A stretch of DNA of 64,000 nucleotides from Chloroflexi bacterium HGW-Chloroflexi-3 (GTDB lineage: Bacteria > Chloroflexota > Anaerolineae > Anaerolineales > Anaerolineaceae): NCBI GenBank assembly GCA_002842045.1, contig PHBX01000005.1:1-64000 (forward strand). The letters are read 5' to 3'. A program made the position numbers and the translations under genes. This document shows positions 1 through 8,569 of this stretch, one piece after another (position 1 is the stretch's first letter; each line of letters starts with the position of its first letter). The notes beneath the pieces were generated by a model that was given only the letters and a program-made list of their open reading frames with translations, was not told the DNA's origin and did no database searches.

Positions 1-28
1 TTAATTAATGTTGATTCGGGAGGGACGA

Positions 29-3000
29 ATGGAAAATCATAAGATGGAATTTCACATTTCTAAACAAGCTCGGGATAAATTTAAATTTGATTTAAGTTTG
101 TTCGAAACCAACGGGAATGTTATTATTGGAAATTTTCACAGTTCAAGGCTGTTAGCAGCGAGTATAAATAAACAAAAAGATCTGTTTACCTATCCTGAAA
201 CAGCCGCTAAAGCCAGTGAAATATTTGCCATTGGATTAATGGATGAAATTTTTCATTTCATCCTGAAATCGTACCAGCAACAAATCCAGAAAAATATTTT
301 AGATGAAGCGCTTAACTATGTCGAACTAAATCTCACGAAATCAGAAACCAGAAAAGTTATAGAACTTTTCCTAAAAGAATTTCCTCCGATCTCCGTTTAT
401 CAGCAAAAAGAAAAATTAGAAGATCACATTGAAAAATTATCACTTAATGGCACATATTCTCTGATAATTGAAGAAATCATTTTGCTTTGGGTAGAAAACC
501 AGAACCCCGCCCTGGATCACTATCACGATTTATTCAGAGACAAAGAATTAGAATTGAATTCGAACTATCGGAAATTAATCAATTTATTACAAAAATTTTT
601 TACTGAAAAACCTTTCTTTGGACCGGAAAATCAGAACATCATTGAAATGTTAAGAACACCAGCAATCAAGGTTCCTCATTCAATACCTGGACAATTGGAA
701 TACATCCGTATTCATTGGGGTGTTTTATTAGGGGATCTTCTGTATCGATTATTAAGTGGTCTGGACTTCATAAAAGAGGAATTAAAAACATCCTTTGCCG
801 GTCCTGGTCCCAGTATCGTTCCCGGCTATGACCAGGTGTGGGATATGGATTCTGAGAAATTTAGTCCGGACAGAGAATGGATGCCTAGTCTGGTATTGAT
901 TGCTAAAAATACTTATGTCTGGTTAGATCAGATACGGAAAAAATACAAGATTTCCATTTCCACCATCGATCAAATCCCAGATGAAGAATTAGATAATCTA
1001 AGAAATAGGGGTTTTAACGGCTTGTGGCTAATTGGTTTGTGGGAACGTAGTAATGCATCGGCTCAAATCAAACAACTATGTGGAAATCCCGAAGCAATCG
1101 CATCCGCGTATTCATTAGCAGGTTACCAGATCGCTTCTGAGCTAGGTGGAGAAGAAGCTTATCAAAGGTTAAAAGAAAAAGCCTGGCAACGAGGAATCCG
1201 CTTAGCAGCAGATATGGTTCCCAACCACATGGGAATAGATTCCAATTGGGTATACGAACATCCAGATTGGTTCGTCCAATTAAATTACAGCCCTTTTCCA
1301 TCTTACACATTTTCAGGGGCGAACCTCTCAAAATACCCCAATATTGAAGTCAAAATAGAAGACCATTACTACGATAGAACAGATGCTGCCGTGGTATTTT
1401 TATTCAAAAACCAGAACACAGGTGAAATCCGCTTTATATACCATGGCAATGATGGAACAACCATGCCCTGGAATGACACCGCTCAACTTAACTATCTGAT
1501 ACCAGAAGTAAGGGAAGCTGTGTATCAAACAATTCTATCTGTTGCCAAGCGTTTCTCCATTATTCGTTTTGACGCAGCCATGACATTGGCAAAAAAGCAT
1601 TTTCAAAGGCTTTGGTTCCCGGAACCTGGCACAGGTGGTGCCATTCCTTCAAGAGCAGAATATGGACTCACGAAGGAAAGATTTGATCAATTGATGCCGA
1701 CTGAATTCTGGCGTGATGTGGTAGACCGACTGGCATCCGATGCTCCTGATACGTTATTATTGGCTGAAGCTTTCTGGTTGATGGAAAGTTATTTCGTCCG
1801 AACTTTGGGTATGCACCGGGTTTACAATTCAGCCTTTATGAACATGCTTCGCAATGAAGATAACGCCAATTACCGTATTTTGATAAAAAACACCATTGAA
1901 TTCGATCCACAAATACTAAAACGTTTCGTCAATTTCATGAATAACCCCGACGAACGCACCGCCGCAGAACAATTTGGCAAAGGCGATAAGTACTTCGGTA
2001 TTTGTACAATGATGAGTACACTTCCAGGATTGCCAATGTTTGGTCACGGGCAGATGGAAGGTTTTTCTGAAAAATATGGCATGGAATATAAGCGTGCTTA
2101 TTGGGATGAGGAGGAAGATGAAAATCTAATCACCCGACATAGATCTCAAATTTCTCCTCTCCTTAACAGGCGTTGGATTTTTTCTGAAGTTGATAACTTT
2201 CTCTTATATGATTTCCATACTTCCGGACAAGCCATCAATGAAGATGTATATATTTACTCCAATTATCATCAAGGGCATGCTTCGCTGGTAATTTATAACA
2301 ATAAATTTGGTGATGTTCAGGGTTGGATCAATTTTTCTGCTACAAAAATAAAAATTGAGGAGAACGGTCAAACTTCACACAAAACAGTGCAGCTTTCACA
2401 AGGATTGCAAATCAATAAGGATTTCGATTTTGTGATCTTCAAAGACATTGCCACTAATCTTGAATATATTCGCTCCATTCAGGATTTTTACCATCATGGA
2501 TTATTCTTTAATCTGCATGCCTATCAGACTCATGTTTTTCTCGACTTTCGTCACATCAAAGAAGATAAATGGCAATCTTATCGTCAATTATGCGATTACC
2601 TAAATGGAAACGGTGTTCCCAATATCGAAAACGCGATGAAAGAATTGCTTTTACAACCAATCCAAATTCCACTCAAGGAAATAATTAATCGTGGATATTA
2701 CGATTATTTATTATCACAAAAACGGTTAACCACCAAAGACTTAATAAGAACGCAGGTTCTTTTAGAATCACAGCAAAAAATGAAAAACCTCCTTCAAGGA
2801 ATTTTCAAAATGACAGGGTTCGATCAAAACAAAGAATCGATCAATTTACAGACAACAAAAAATCTAGATTTTGTTCTTTCGATTCCTGTATTCGATCAAA
2901 AATTTATCAGCTTGAAAAATAATGATTTAAAATCATTAATCACTAATTTTCAAGAAAATTTTTCTGAAAACGAAGAAATATGGATTACTGCATTCTCGTA

Positions 3001-3490
3001 TCTTTTCCTATCCTCAATAGGAGAACTGGCAGATACAAGCGATCCGCAATTCCAGACCCAATCATGGCTCGAAGAGTGGCAATTTTCAAAAGTAATTCGA
3101 GAACTTGGTGCAGAATACCAATACAGTGATAAACAAAAACATACGCTTTCTCAAACAATCTATACCCTGGTAGGACTCTCAGGTTGGCATAAAGACTTCA
3201 AAATTATTCAATTCGAAAATTGGTTAAAAACATTGCTTTCCCGGCAAGATATACAACAATTCATAAATGTTAACAGATATCAAAGTCAGCTTTGGTTTAA
3301 TAAAGAGCGGTTTGAATCTCTTACATGGTGGTTGATTGCTATTGCATTAATCGACATTGGATCCGATGTAAAAACCTCTATGAACACAATGGTGGAAAAA
3401 CTATTAGTATTTCACCAAGTGCGTAAATTATTAATGGAAAAAATGAATAAATCTGAATTCAAATTTGACAAATTACTAGATAAAGAATAG
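29..3490 (+). CDS. Very large cytoplasmic GH13 alpha-amylase-family protein (1153 aa)
   Basis: A glycoside hydrolase family 13 barrel sits in the middle of the chain (about residues 320-760). Region I reads DMVPNHMG (residues 395-402), region II has the nucleophile Asp515 in RFDAAM, region III has Glu580 in LLLAEAFW, and the third acid is probably Asp641. The usual His before that Asp (NHD) is Pro here (NNPDER), so region IV is atypical. About 300 residues before and 400 after the barrel match no domain I recognise; they look mostly helical. There is no signal peptide, so it should act on alpha-glucans in the cytoplasm. I chose the ATG at 29 because GGGAGGG lies 4-10 bases upstream; an in-frame ATG at 8 has no such site. 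Exact specificity (hydrolase, transferase or branching type) cannot be read from the sequence. Confidence 0.85.
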   Translation: MENHKMEFHISKQARDKFKFDLSLFETNGNVIIGNFHSSRLLAASINKQKDLFTYPETAAKASEIFAIGLMDEIFHFILKSYQQQIQKNILDEALNYVELNLTKSETRKVIELFLKEFPPISVYQQKEKLEDHIEKLSLNGTYSLIIEEIILLWVENQNPALDHYHDLFRDKELELNSNYRKLINLLQKFFTEKPFFGPENQNIIEMLRTPAIKVPHSIPGQLEYIRIHWGVLLGDLLYRLLSGLDFIKEELKTSFAGPGPSIVPGYDQVWDMDSEKFSPDREWMPSLVLIAKNTYVWLDQIRKKYKISISTIDQIPDEELDNLRNRGFNGLWLIGLWERSNASAQIKQLCGNPEAIASAYSLAGYQIASELGGEEAYQRLKEKAWQRGIRLAADMVPNHMGIDSNWVYEHPDWFVQLNYSPFPSYTFSGANLSKYPNIEVKIEDHYYDRTDAAVVFLFKNQNTGEIRFIYHGNDGTTMPWNDTAQLNYLIPEVREAVYQTILSVAKRFSIIRFDAAMTLAKKHFQRLWFPEPGTGGAIPSRAEYGLTKERFDQLMPTEFWRDVVDRLASDAPDTLLLAEAFWLMESYFVRTLGMHRVYNSAFMNMLRNEDNANYRILIKNTIEFDPQILKRFVNFMNNPDERTAAEQFGKGDKYFGICTMMSTLPGLPMFGHGQMEGFSEKYGMEYKRAYWDEEEDENLITRHRSQISPLLNRRWIFSEVDNFLLYDFHTSGQAINEDVYIYSNYHQGHASLVIYNNKFGDVQGWINFSATKIKIEENGQTSHKTVQLSQGLQINKDFDFVIFKDIATNLEYIRSIQDFYHHGLFFNLHAYQTHVFLDFRHIKEDKWQSYRQLCDYLNGNGVPNIENAMKELLLQPIQIPLKEIINRGYYDYLLSQKRLTTKDLIRTQVLLESQQKMKNLLQGIFKMTGFDQNKESINLQTTKNLDFVLSIPVFDQKFISLKNNDLKSLITNFQENFSENEEIWITAFSYLFLSSIGELADTSDPQFQTQSWLEEWQFSKVIRELGAEYQYSDKQKHTLSQTIYTLVGLSGWHKDFKIIQFENWLKTLLSRQDIQQFINVNRYQSQLWFNKERFESLTWWLIAIALIDIGSDVKTSMNTMVEKLLVFHQVRKLLMEKMNKSEFKFDKLLDKE

Positions 3491-3543
3491 GTAACAAAAT
3501 AATCAATCAATTTAGATTTGAATCCCCGCAATTCTACATTTAT

Positions 3544-3572
3544 TTGATTTCCTGCTGTAGAGTTGTTATATT
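3544..3572 (+). promoter_or_regulatory. Sigma-70-type promoter for the pterin dehydratase / CBS pair
   Basis: A -35 box TTGATT (3544-3549) and a -10 box TATATT (3567-3572) are separated by exactly 17 bases. They lie in the gap after the GH13 gene and about 48 bases upstream of the next start codon. Transcription would start near 3579. Confidence 0.6.
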
Positions 3573-3592
3573 CTTTTTTAAATAAGGAAAAA

Positions 3593-3608
3593 GAAAGAAA
3601 GAAAGAAA
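3593..3608 (+). repeat. (GAAA)4 tetranucleotide tract in a 5' leader
   Basis: Four perfect GAAA units lie between the predicted promoter and the ribosome binding site (GAGGG, 3609-3613) of the pterin dehydratase gene. Unit gain or loss would change the leader, not the reading frame. The tract is short and may be simple purine-rich leader sequence. Confidence 0.5.
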
Positions 3609-3619
3609 GAGGGTATGGA

Positions 3620-3958
3620 ATGCAAGAAAATAAAAATAATATTATTAATTTACGAAATTTCGTAGATACTTATTTAGATTGGAAAGTAATTTCCCCAGTT
3701 GACCAGAAATTCTTGCCATTCCATGAGCAATTAATTCGAGAATATGAGTTTTCGTCAGATAAGCATACATATGAGTTCGCTTATGCAGTCCTTGTCCTCG
3801 CAGAAAAACACAATCACCACCCAACATTAATTGCAGAATGGCACAAAGTTACCCTGGTTTGGTCAACTCACTCTCAAAAAACGATAACCGAGCTGGACAT
3901 TGAAATGGCGAAGCTTTCAGATGAAATCTATCAAAAAATTATTAATAGGGAATTTTAA
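3620..3958 (+). CDS. Pterin-4a-carbinolamine dehydratase-like protein (112 aa)
   Basis: The chain carries the family signature EKHNHHPT (His64, His66, His67), a following Trp, and the STH motif with a conserved acidic helix at the C-terminus; length is usual for the family. These enzymes dehydrate 4a-hydroxytetrahydropterin, and in organisms without aromatic hydroxylases they are also linked to molybdopterin metabolism. No aromatic amino acid hydroxylase is present here, so the role is open. The ATG at 3620 is preferred over the in-frame upstream start at 3563 because GAGGG lies six bases before it and the upstream start falls before the -10 box. The stop codon overlaps the next start (TAATG), which implies translational coupling to the CBS-domain gene. 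Confidence 0.85.
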   Translation: MQENKNNIINLRNFVDTYLDWKVISPVDQKFLPFHEQLIREYEFSSDKHTYEFAYAVLVLAEKHNHHPTLIAEWHKVTLVWSTHSQKTITELDIEMAKLSDEIYQKIINREF

Positions 3959-4365
3959 TGACACATAAAGTAAAAGATTGGATGAGCTCACCTGTAATTG
4001 TCGTCGATCGGGATAGTTCAGTAGCTTATGCATTGACTCTCATGCGAAGAAGAAATATCCGCAGTTTATTGGTAGCAATCAATCCTGAGCAGAGCCTTTA
4101 TGGAATCCTGACGACTACAGATATTCGTGACAAAATCATCGCTCAGGAAAAAAATCCTGCAAATATTTCAGTACGTGAAATCATGTCTGAAAATTTGGTA
4201 ACAGCCAATCCAAACTGGACTCTAAAACATTGTTCAATTGAGATGCAAAAAAATAACATCCATCACATGCCAGTTATTGATGATCATAGTTGTTTGGTAG
4301 GTCTGATTAGTGCAACCGATTTATTCTTTGCCGCTGAAGAAATTGGATGGGAGGAAGAAGACTGA
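3958..4365 (+). CDS. Two-CBS-domain protein (135 aa)
   Basis: The protein is essentially a Bateman module: two CBS repeats at about residues 5-60 and 70-130. Both show the expected pattern of MS-P (KDWMSSPVIVV and REIMSENLVTA), a central helix, and a G-hydrophobic-(I/L)-(S/T)-x-x-D stretch (GILTTTDIRD and GLISATDLFF). Such pairs bind adenosine nucleotides and act as energy-state sensors or partners of other proteins. There is no attached effector domain. Its start overlaps the stop of the pterin dehydratase by one base, so the two are co-translated; a functional link between them is not evident. It converges on the GH13 gene on the other strand with four bases between the stops. Confidence 0.85.
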   Translation: MTHKVKDWMSSPVIVVDRDSSVAYALTLMRRRNIRSLLVAINPEQSLYGILTTTDIRDKIIAQEKNPANISVREIMSENLVTANPNWTLKHCSIEMQKNNIHHMPVIDDHSCLVGLISATDLFFAAEEIGWEEED

Positions 4366-4369
4366 GAAG

Positions 4370-5776
4370 TTAATGTAATATGAAACCAGTCTTTGGCGGT
4401 ATCAATACGGAAATAGATTTATTTGCTGAATTAATTTGAAAATATTCATCCCCTAACAAATTATTAAACCTTGTCTGGTTATTCAATTTTATTTGCACTA
4501 AAGAAATATCCAGATTTTTGTTTTTATCACTGCAATTAAACACCATAATAAAATTATTATTCTCATACGTTCGTGCGTACGAAAATACCATTTTATTGTC
4601 ATCATTATCCAGTGGGATGAACTCCCCCAGTCTCAATGCTGGAAAAATTCTTCGTAGATGAATTAATTTTTCAATCTTTCGTTTTAATGGCAATTCCCAC
4701 TGATATTCATCCCAGGGAAATCCCCGTCTGGACTCAGGATCCTTTCCCCCACGGACGCCGATTTCATCACCATAATAAATAACAGGAGCTCCAATAAACG
4801 TGAATAGAAATAAATATGCTAATTGGATCAAATCAAAATCATCCTGTAAAATTGTTCGTATTCTTTCAGTATCGTGTGATCCAAGCAAATTAAACATTGC
4901 ATATCTGTTTTGACACGGATAATTCTGAAGCAAATTATTAACTTGCTGTAAAAAAATACCTGGTGTGATTTTTCCTTGTAACAAATCAATTATTGCTGTT
5001 CTGAGAGGGTAGTTCATTAATCCATCAAAAAATCCATTTTCAATCCAGGTAGAATCAGCTTCCCAGATTTCACCGCAAATATATGCATCGGGGTTTGTTG
5101 TACGAACAATCTCTTGGAATTCAGACCAGAAGCTTTCATCGTCAATTTCATTGGGCACATCCAATCGCCAACCATCTGCACCCTGTTCAATCCAATATTT
5201 CGCCACATCTAATAGATATTCCCGAACTGGAGGGTGGTCAGTATTTAATTTGGGCAAACTCTTTAATCCCCACCAAGCAGCATAATCTTTCGCTTTTCCT
5301 GGTGAATAAGCATCAATTGGGAAATGATAAACATGGTACCAATAACGGTAAGGAGAATGCTCACCGTTTTCTAATAGATCGTTGAAAGCGAAAAATCCTC
5401 GACCAGTATGGTTAAATACGCCATCTAAAATGATTTTCATTTCGTTTTTGTGGGCAATGTTTACAAGGTCACGGAATGTATCCAGGTTTCCCAATTTGGG
5501 GTCAATCTGATAATAATCGATCGTATCATAACGATGATTGGATGCTCCTTTAAAGATCGGATTAAGATAGATGGCATTAATCCCAAACTCAACCAAATAA
5601 TCAATTTTATTAATAATTCCAGCTAAGTCCCCACCCTGAAAACCCCATAAATTCGGTTTACTTCCCCAACTCTGTACATTTTCAGGATCGTTCGACAAAT
5701 CTCCATTATGAAAACGATCCGGAAATATTTGATAGAAGATTGCATGCTTAACCCAGGATGGTATATTCTTTGGCAT
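4370..5776 (-). CDS. Cytoplasmic GH13 enzyme, neopullulanase / cyclomaltodextrinase-like (468 aa)
   Basis: The sequence opens with the motif FYQIFPDRFHNGD typical of cyclomaltodextrinases and neopullulanases. All GH13 regions are intact: DGVFNHT (I), GWRLDVPNE with nucleophile Asp206 (II), GEIWE with acid/base Glu236 (III), and GSHDTER with Asp302 (IV). The N-terminal N-domain of true neopullulanases is missing, and there is no signal peptide, so it should hydrolyse imported maltodextrins or cyclodextrins inside the cell. It is the last gene of a minus-strand set fmt - panE-like - GH13, starting six bases after the panE-like stop. A good Shine-Dalgarno site is not seen, which suggests coupling. 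Exact specificity is inferred only to the GH13_20-like level. Confidence 0.88.
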   Translation of the reverse strand: MPKNIPSWVKHAIFYQIFPDRFHNGDLSNDPENVQSWGSKPNLWGFQGGDLAGIINKIDYLVEFGINAIYLNPIFKGASNHRYDTIDYYQIDPKLGNLDTFRDLVNIAHKNEMKIILDGVFNHTGRGFFAFNDLLENGEHSPYRYWYHVYHFPIDAYSPGKAKDYAAWWGLKSLPKLNTDHPPVREYLLDVAKYWIEQGADGWRLDVPNEIDDESFWSEFQEIVRTTNPDAYICGEIWEADSTWIENGFFDGLMNYPLRTAIIDLLQGKITPGIFLQQVNNLLQNYPCQNRYAMFNLLGSHDTERIRTILQDDFDLIQLAYLFLFTFIGAPVIYYGDEIGVRGGKDPESRRGFPWDEYQWELPLKRKIEKLIHLRRIFPALRLGEFIPLDNDDNKMVFSYARTYENNNFIMVFNCSDKNKNLDISLVQIKLNNQTRFNNLLGDEYFQINSANKSISVLIPPKTGFILH

Positions 5777-5782
5777 TTTTTA

Positions 5783-6826
5783 TTAGGTGAACAATTCTTT
5801 ATATTTATCTGGATGATGATCAAATTCAACTAGTGGAATATTTCCCAAAGTCAATTGAGTAAGTACCTCAGTCAATTTTTTATTAACTGGTGCAGGTATA
5901 TTTACATCTTTACCAAATCTGACAACCGCTCCATTTAAATAATCAACTTCTGATTTTTTCCGATTACTTTTCAAATCTAAATAAAACGAAGGCATTTTTC
6001 CACCTCTGCCACCTGAAATTGATTTTTTCAAAATCAATTTGCTGATCGAAAGTGGGAACTTTTCTACGATTCTCGCAAATAATTTCACCGGTGTTCCAGG
6101 CAAATTGGAGACAGAGATTCTATGAGCTCGCATAACCCGAATTGTCTCTCGTAATTGTTCGATTTCTATTTTGAACAAATCAGAGTCTGAAAGAATTTCC
6201 GATGGTGTCATTCCTAATATGGCTGAACTGGCATTGGTTGTTAAATTGGTCAGTAGTTTGGACCACTTCATCGACTTTGCATCATTAAATCCAACAGCTT
6301 GTAATCCAGCATCACTCATTACAGCAATTATTTTTTCGGTTAAGGCATTTTTATTTTCGACACCGATTCCACGTAATCGTTCAACAATGATTCCGTTCTC
6401 AATTCTACCGATAGCAGTTGTGACTGTCCCACTGATTGTTTTTTTTGGACTTAATTTCGAACTAATTTTTATCTCATTTTCCACTCCATTTTGTAAACAC
6501 AAAACGGGTGGAATAAAATCTCTCTTTTCTGTCCAGGATTCAATCAATGTGTCTGTGTCGAAAGATTTTACAGCAACGATTGAAAAATCAAATTGGTTTT
6601 CACTAAGTGCTTCATCCAATGAAGACCATAAGTAATCAGGAGTTAGGTCATAGGATCCCTCAGGAAGAACCAATCGGATCCCAAATTGTTTTATTTTCTC
6701 AATGGCTTCAGTTCGATCAAGAAAATGAACCTGGTGACCACGAGTTGCAAGGCTTCCCCCGACATATGATCCAATCGCACCTGCTCCAAAACAAAGAATT
6801 TTTAACTTTTTATCCTGCATTTGCAT
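5783..6826 (-). CDS. Ketopantoate reductase family protein (PanE/ApbA-like, 347 aa)
   Basis: An N-terminal NADP-binding Rossmann motif (CFGAGAIGSYVGG) is followed by the PanE/ApbA segments CLQNGVENE and GTVTTAIG, and by the C-terminal helical domain with KWSKLLTNLTTNASSA carrying the conserved catalytic Lys and Asn. These enzymes reduce 2-dehydropantoate to pantoate for coenzyme A synthesis. The family also contains paralogues acting on other 2-oxo acids, so the symbol is withheld. The ATG at 6826 overlaps the fmt stop by one base (TAATG). A TTG two codons upstream is possible but needless. It sits between fmt and a GH13 gene without an obvious pathway link. Confidence 0.82.
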   Translation of the reverse strand: MQMQDKKLKILCFGAGAIGSYVGGSLATRGHQVHFLDRTEAIEKIKQFGIRLVLPEGSYDLTPDYLWSSLDEALSENQFDFSIVAVKSFDTDTLIESWTEKRDFIPPVLCLQNGVENEIKISSKLSPKKTISGTVTTAIGRIENGIIVERLRGIGVENKNALTEKIIAVMSDAGLQAVGFNDAKSMKWSKLLTNLTTNASSAILGMTPSEILSDSDLFKIEIEQLRETIRVMRAHRISVSNLPGTPVKLFARIVEKFPLSISKLILKKSISGGRGGKMPSFYLDLKSNRKKSEVDYLNGAVVRFGKDVNIPAPVNKKLTEVLTQLTLGNIPLVEFDHHPDKYKELFT

Positions 6827-7737
6827 TACCAATTACGAAATCCATTTAAAAAAATCTTTCCCGACATGACTTTTTTTCCAGCGGGTTGAACCAATTCTAA
6901 TACCAACCCACCTCGAGAAGTACCAACAATCGGAAAACCGGAAACCTGCCCTCTTTCGCCTGGTCCCAATTCTACATCATCAGCAATGCGGGTTGCCATT
7001 ATCTTAATTCTTTCGTTGCCTATTTGCATAAATGTTCCTGGCCAGGGAAAATAAGCATTGACCTGGCGATTTAATTCCAATGCGCATTTAGAAAAATCTA
7101 AAAATCCATCTTCCTTATCGAGCCTTGGAGCATAAGTTGCTCCTTCCTCTGGTTGCGAAATTGGTTTTAGGTTTCCATTCAAATAGTCACCCAAAGTCTC
7201 GATTAATAATTCTGCACCTAATTGTGATAATGATTTTCCCAGACTTTCAGATGTATCATCATCACTTATCGGAATAGATTTTTGTTTTAAGATCGGACCA
7301 GTGTCAACCCCTGCATCCATTTTCATAATGGTGATTCCTGTTTCTTCATCGCCGTGTAAAATTGCTGATTGTATGGGTGCTGCACCTCTCCAGCGAGGTA
7401 GGAGACTTCCATGTACGTTAACACAACCGAAACCTGGTAAATCAAGCACTTCCTGTCGTAAAATCTGACCAAAAGCAACCACAATAATTACATCCGGAGA
7501 CCAACTTTGGAGTTTTCCAAACACACCTGGTTCACTTAATCTTTTCGGTTGAATAAATTCGATTTGATGTTTAAGAGCAATATCTTTTATCGGCGGAGCT
7601 TTTGATACTTTACCTCTTCCAGCGGGTTTATCAGGTTGTGTTACCACCCCAACAACATTAAAACGCTCGATTAATCGGATTAAAGATGGAATGGCGAATT
7701 CTGGTGATCCCATAAAAACGATTCTGATGTTTTTCAT
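6826..7737 (-). CDS. fmt: Methionyl-tRNA formyltransferase
   Basis: The formyltransferase domain begins with RIVFMGSPEFA and contains the family signature HGSLLPRWRGAAPIQ, with the catalytic Asn/His/Asp set around it (NVHGS and MDAGVDTGP). The C-terminal domain follows from about residue 205. It formylates initiator Met-tRNA using 10-formyltetrahydrofolate. Length (303 aa) is slightly short but complete. The start at 7737 is chosen because homology begins there; an in-frame ATG at 7782 would add 15 residues not expected in the family. No Shine-Dalgarno site precedes 7737, but TATAAT ends seven bases upstream, so the mRNA may be leaderless. It heads the minus-strand operon with the panE-like and GH13 genes. 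Confidence 0.95.
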   Translation of the reverse strand: MKNIRIVFMGSPEFAIPSLIRLIERFNVVGVVTQPDKPAGRGKVSKAPPIKDIALKHQIEFIQPKRLSEPGVFGKLQSWSPDVIIVVAFGQILRQEVLDLPGFGCVNVHGSLLPRWRGAAPIQSAILHGDEETGITIMKMDAGVDTGPILKQKSIPISDDDTSESLGKSLSQLGAELLIETLGDYLNGNLKPISQPEEGATYAPRLDKEDGFLDFSKCALELNRQVNAYFPWPGTFMQIGNERIKIMATRIADDVELGPGERGQVSGFPIVGTSRGGLVLELVQPAGKKVMSGKIFLNGFRNW

Positions 7738-7744
7738 AAAGTTT

Positions 7745-7750
7745 ATTATA
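7745..7750 (-). promoter_or_regulatory. -10 box of a probable leaderless promoter for fmt
   Basis: On the minus strand a perfect TATAAT lies seven bases before the fmt ATG, the distance expected between a -10 box and the transcription start. No ribosome binding site fits between them. A clear -35 box is not visible. Confidence 0.45.
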
Positions 7751-7760
7751 ACGTTTTCCT

Positions 7761-7787
7761 TTGAAATTTTTAAAAATTCCATATAAT
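7761..7787 (+). promoter_or_regulatory. Promoter for the DUF4870 gene
   Basis: TTGAAA (7761-7766) and a perfect TATAAT (7782-7787) are 15 bases apart, shorter than the usual 17. They are followed by AAGGAGA (7811-7817) and the ATG at 7824. This promoter is divergent from and interleaved with that of fmt. Confidence 0.45.
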
Positions 7788-7823
7788 AAGAGAATACCTA
7801 AACCCTATTCAAGGAGAAAAATA

Positions 7824-8147
7824 ATGACAGATTATAACTCTAACGAAGTAACCAGTGACGATCGATTAATGGCGGCCTTAGCTTACGTATTCTCTCCATT
7901 AGTTCCAATCATTTTTTTGTTGATGGAAGATAAAAAAAACCGGCCATTTATCAAAGCTCATAATGCACAAGCCCTTGCGGTTGGTATTATTATGATTATT
8001 GTTGTACCAATTATTGCAACCTTTACTTTAGGTTGTGGTTCAATTTTATGGTTAATCATGCTTTGGTGGGCTTACAAAGCATACAAGGGCGAATATATCA
8101 ACATTCCTGTAATTACTGATTTTGTAAAAAAACAGGGTTGGGCATAA
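7824..8147 (+). CDS. DUF4870-type small membrane protein (107 aa)
   Basis: The protein matches the DUF4870 pattern: an N-terminal DRLMAALAYVFSPLVPIIF segment, a short charged loop with RPFIKAHNAQAL, then one or two hydrophobic helices ending in WWAYKAYKGE. There are about three membrane segments (residues 18-36, 54-75, 74-90). The family is widespread and of unknown function; I assign no role. The ATG at 7824 has AAGGAGA seven bases before it. It is followed directly by an intrinsic terminator, so it is transcribed alone. Confidence 0.85.
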   Translation: MTDYNSNEVTSDDRLMAALAYVFSPLVPIIFLLMEDKKNRPFIKAHNAQALAVGIIMIIVVPIIATFTLGCGSILWLIMLWWAYKAYKGEYINIPVITDFVKKQGWA

Positions 8148-8168
8148 ATATTCGACAATTAGTCAAAA

Positions 8169-8199
8169 ACAGGGTGTCACCCTGGCACCCTGTATTTTT
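8169..8199 (+). terminator. Intrinsic terminator after the DUF4870 gene
   Basis: ACAGGGTG (8169-8176) pairs perfectly with CACCCTGT (8186-8193) around a nine-base loop, followed by ATTTTTC. Confidence 0.8.
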
Positions 8200-8223
8200 C
8201 GTGCCAAAAAATGCATTGGATAA

Positions 8224-8568
8224 ATGATAACTGAAGAACTTTATCAATCATTATTACACGATCTTGAGTCGGCAATCACATTTGAGAATCAAGGGGAAAT
8301 GAATCGAAGCAGAGTGATTGCCAGGCAGGTAGCAGGAAAAGCAATTCGTATTCTTTTCTCACAATTGCACCTCGAAACACCTCATTCTTTGACCCCCTAT
8401 CAATATTTGCTAGATGTTCAGAATTATCCAGACCTGTTTGCCCCCATTCAACATGAAATAAAAGCATTAACCAGACGGGTTAATACTGATTTTTCTTTTC
8501 CTCAGAACATTAATTTAGTCGAAGCAACACAGAATATTTTACTATTTGTAAAGGAGTTCGAAGAATAA
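8224..8568 (+). CDS. Unrecognised small helical protein (114 aa)
   Basis: I do not recognise a family. The sequence is soluble, predicted mostly alpha-helical and slightly acidic, with conserved-looking stretches RVIARQVAGKAIRIL and ALTRRVNTDFSFP. The helical layout recalls HEPN-type proteins, but the R-x4-6-H catalytic motif is absent. There is no signal peptide or membrane segment. The start ATG at 8224 has only a weak GGA upstream. The stop is separated from the next start by one base, so it is probably co-translated with the glutaredoxin-like protein, the only functional hint available. Confidence 0.6.
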   Translation: MITEELYQSLLHDLESAITFENQGEMNRSRVIARQVAGKAIRILFSQLHLETPHSLTPYQYLLDVQNYPDLFAPIQHEIKALTRRVNTDFSFPQNINLVEATQNILLFVKEFEE

Positions 8569-8569
8569 C

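Noticed and set aside
6171..6635. 154-codon plus-strand frame opposite the panE-like gene
   Set aside because: Shadow of the reductase gene, no promoter or ribosome site, no recognisable domain.
7738..7782. Longer N-terminus for fmt
   Set aside because: Family homology starts at the ATG at 7737, and the extension would cross the divergent promoter region.
8224..8568. HEPN-type toxin of a toxin-antitoxin pair with the following small gene
   Set aside because: No R-x4-6-H motif, and the partner gene is a thioredoxin-fold protein, not a nucleotidyltransferase or antitoxin.
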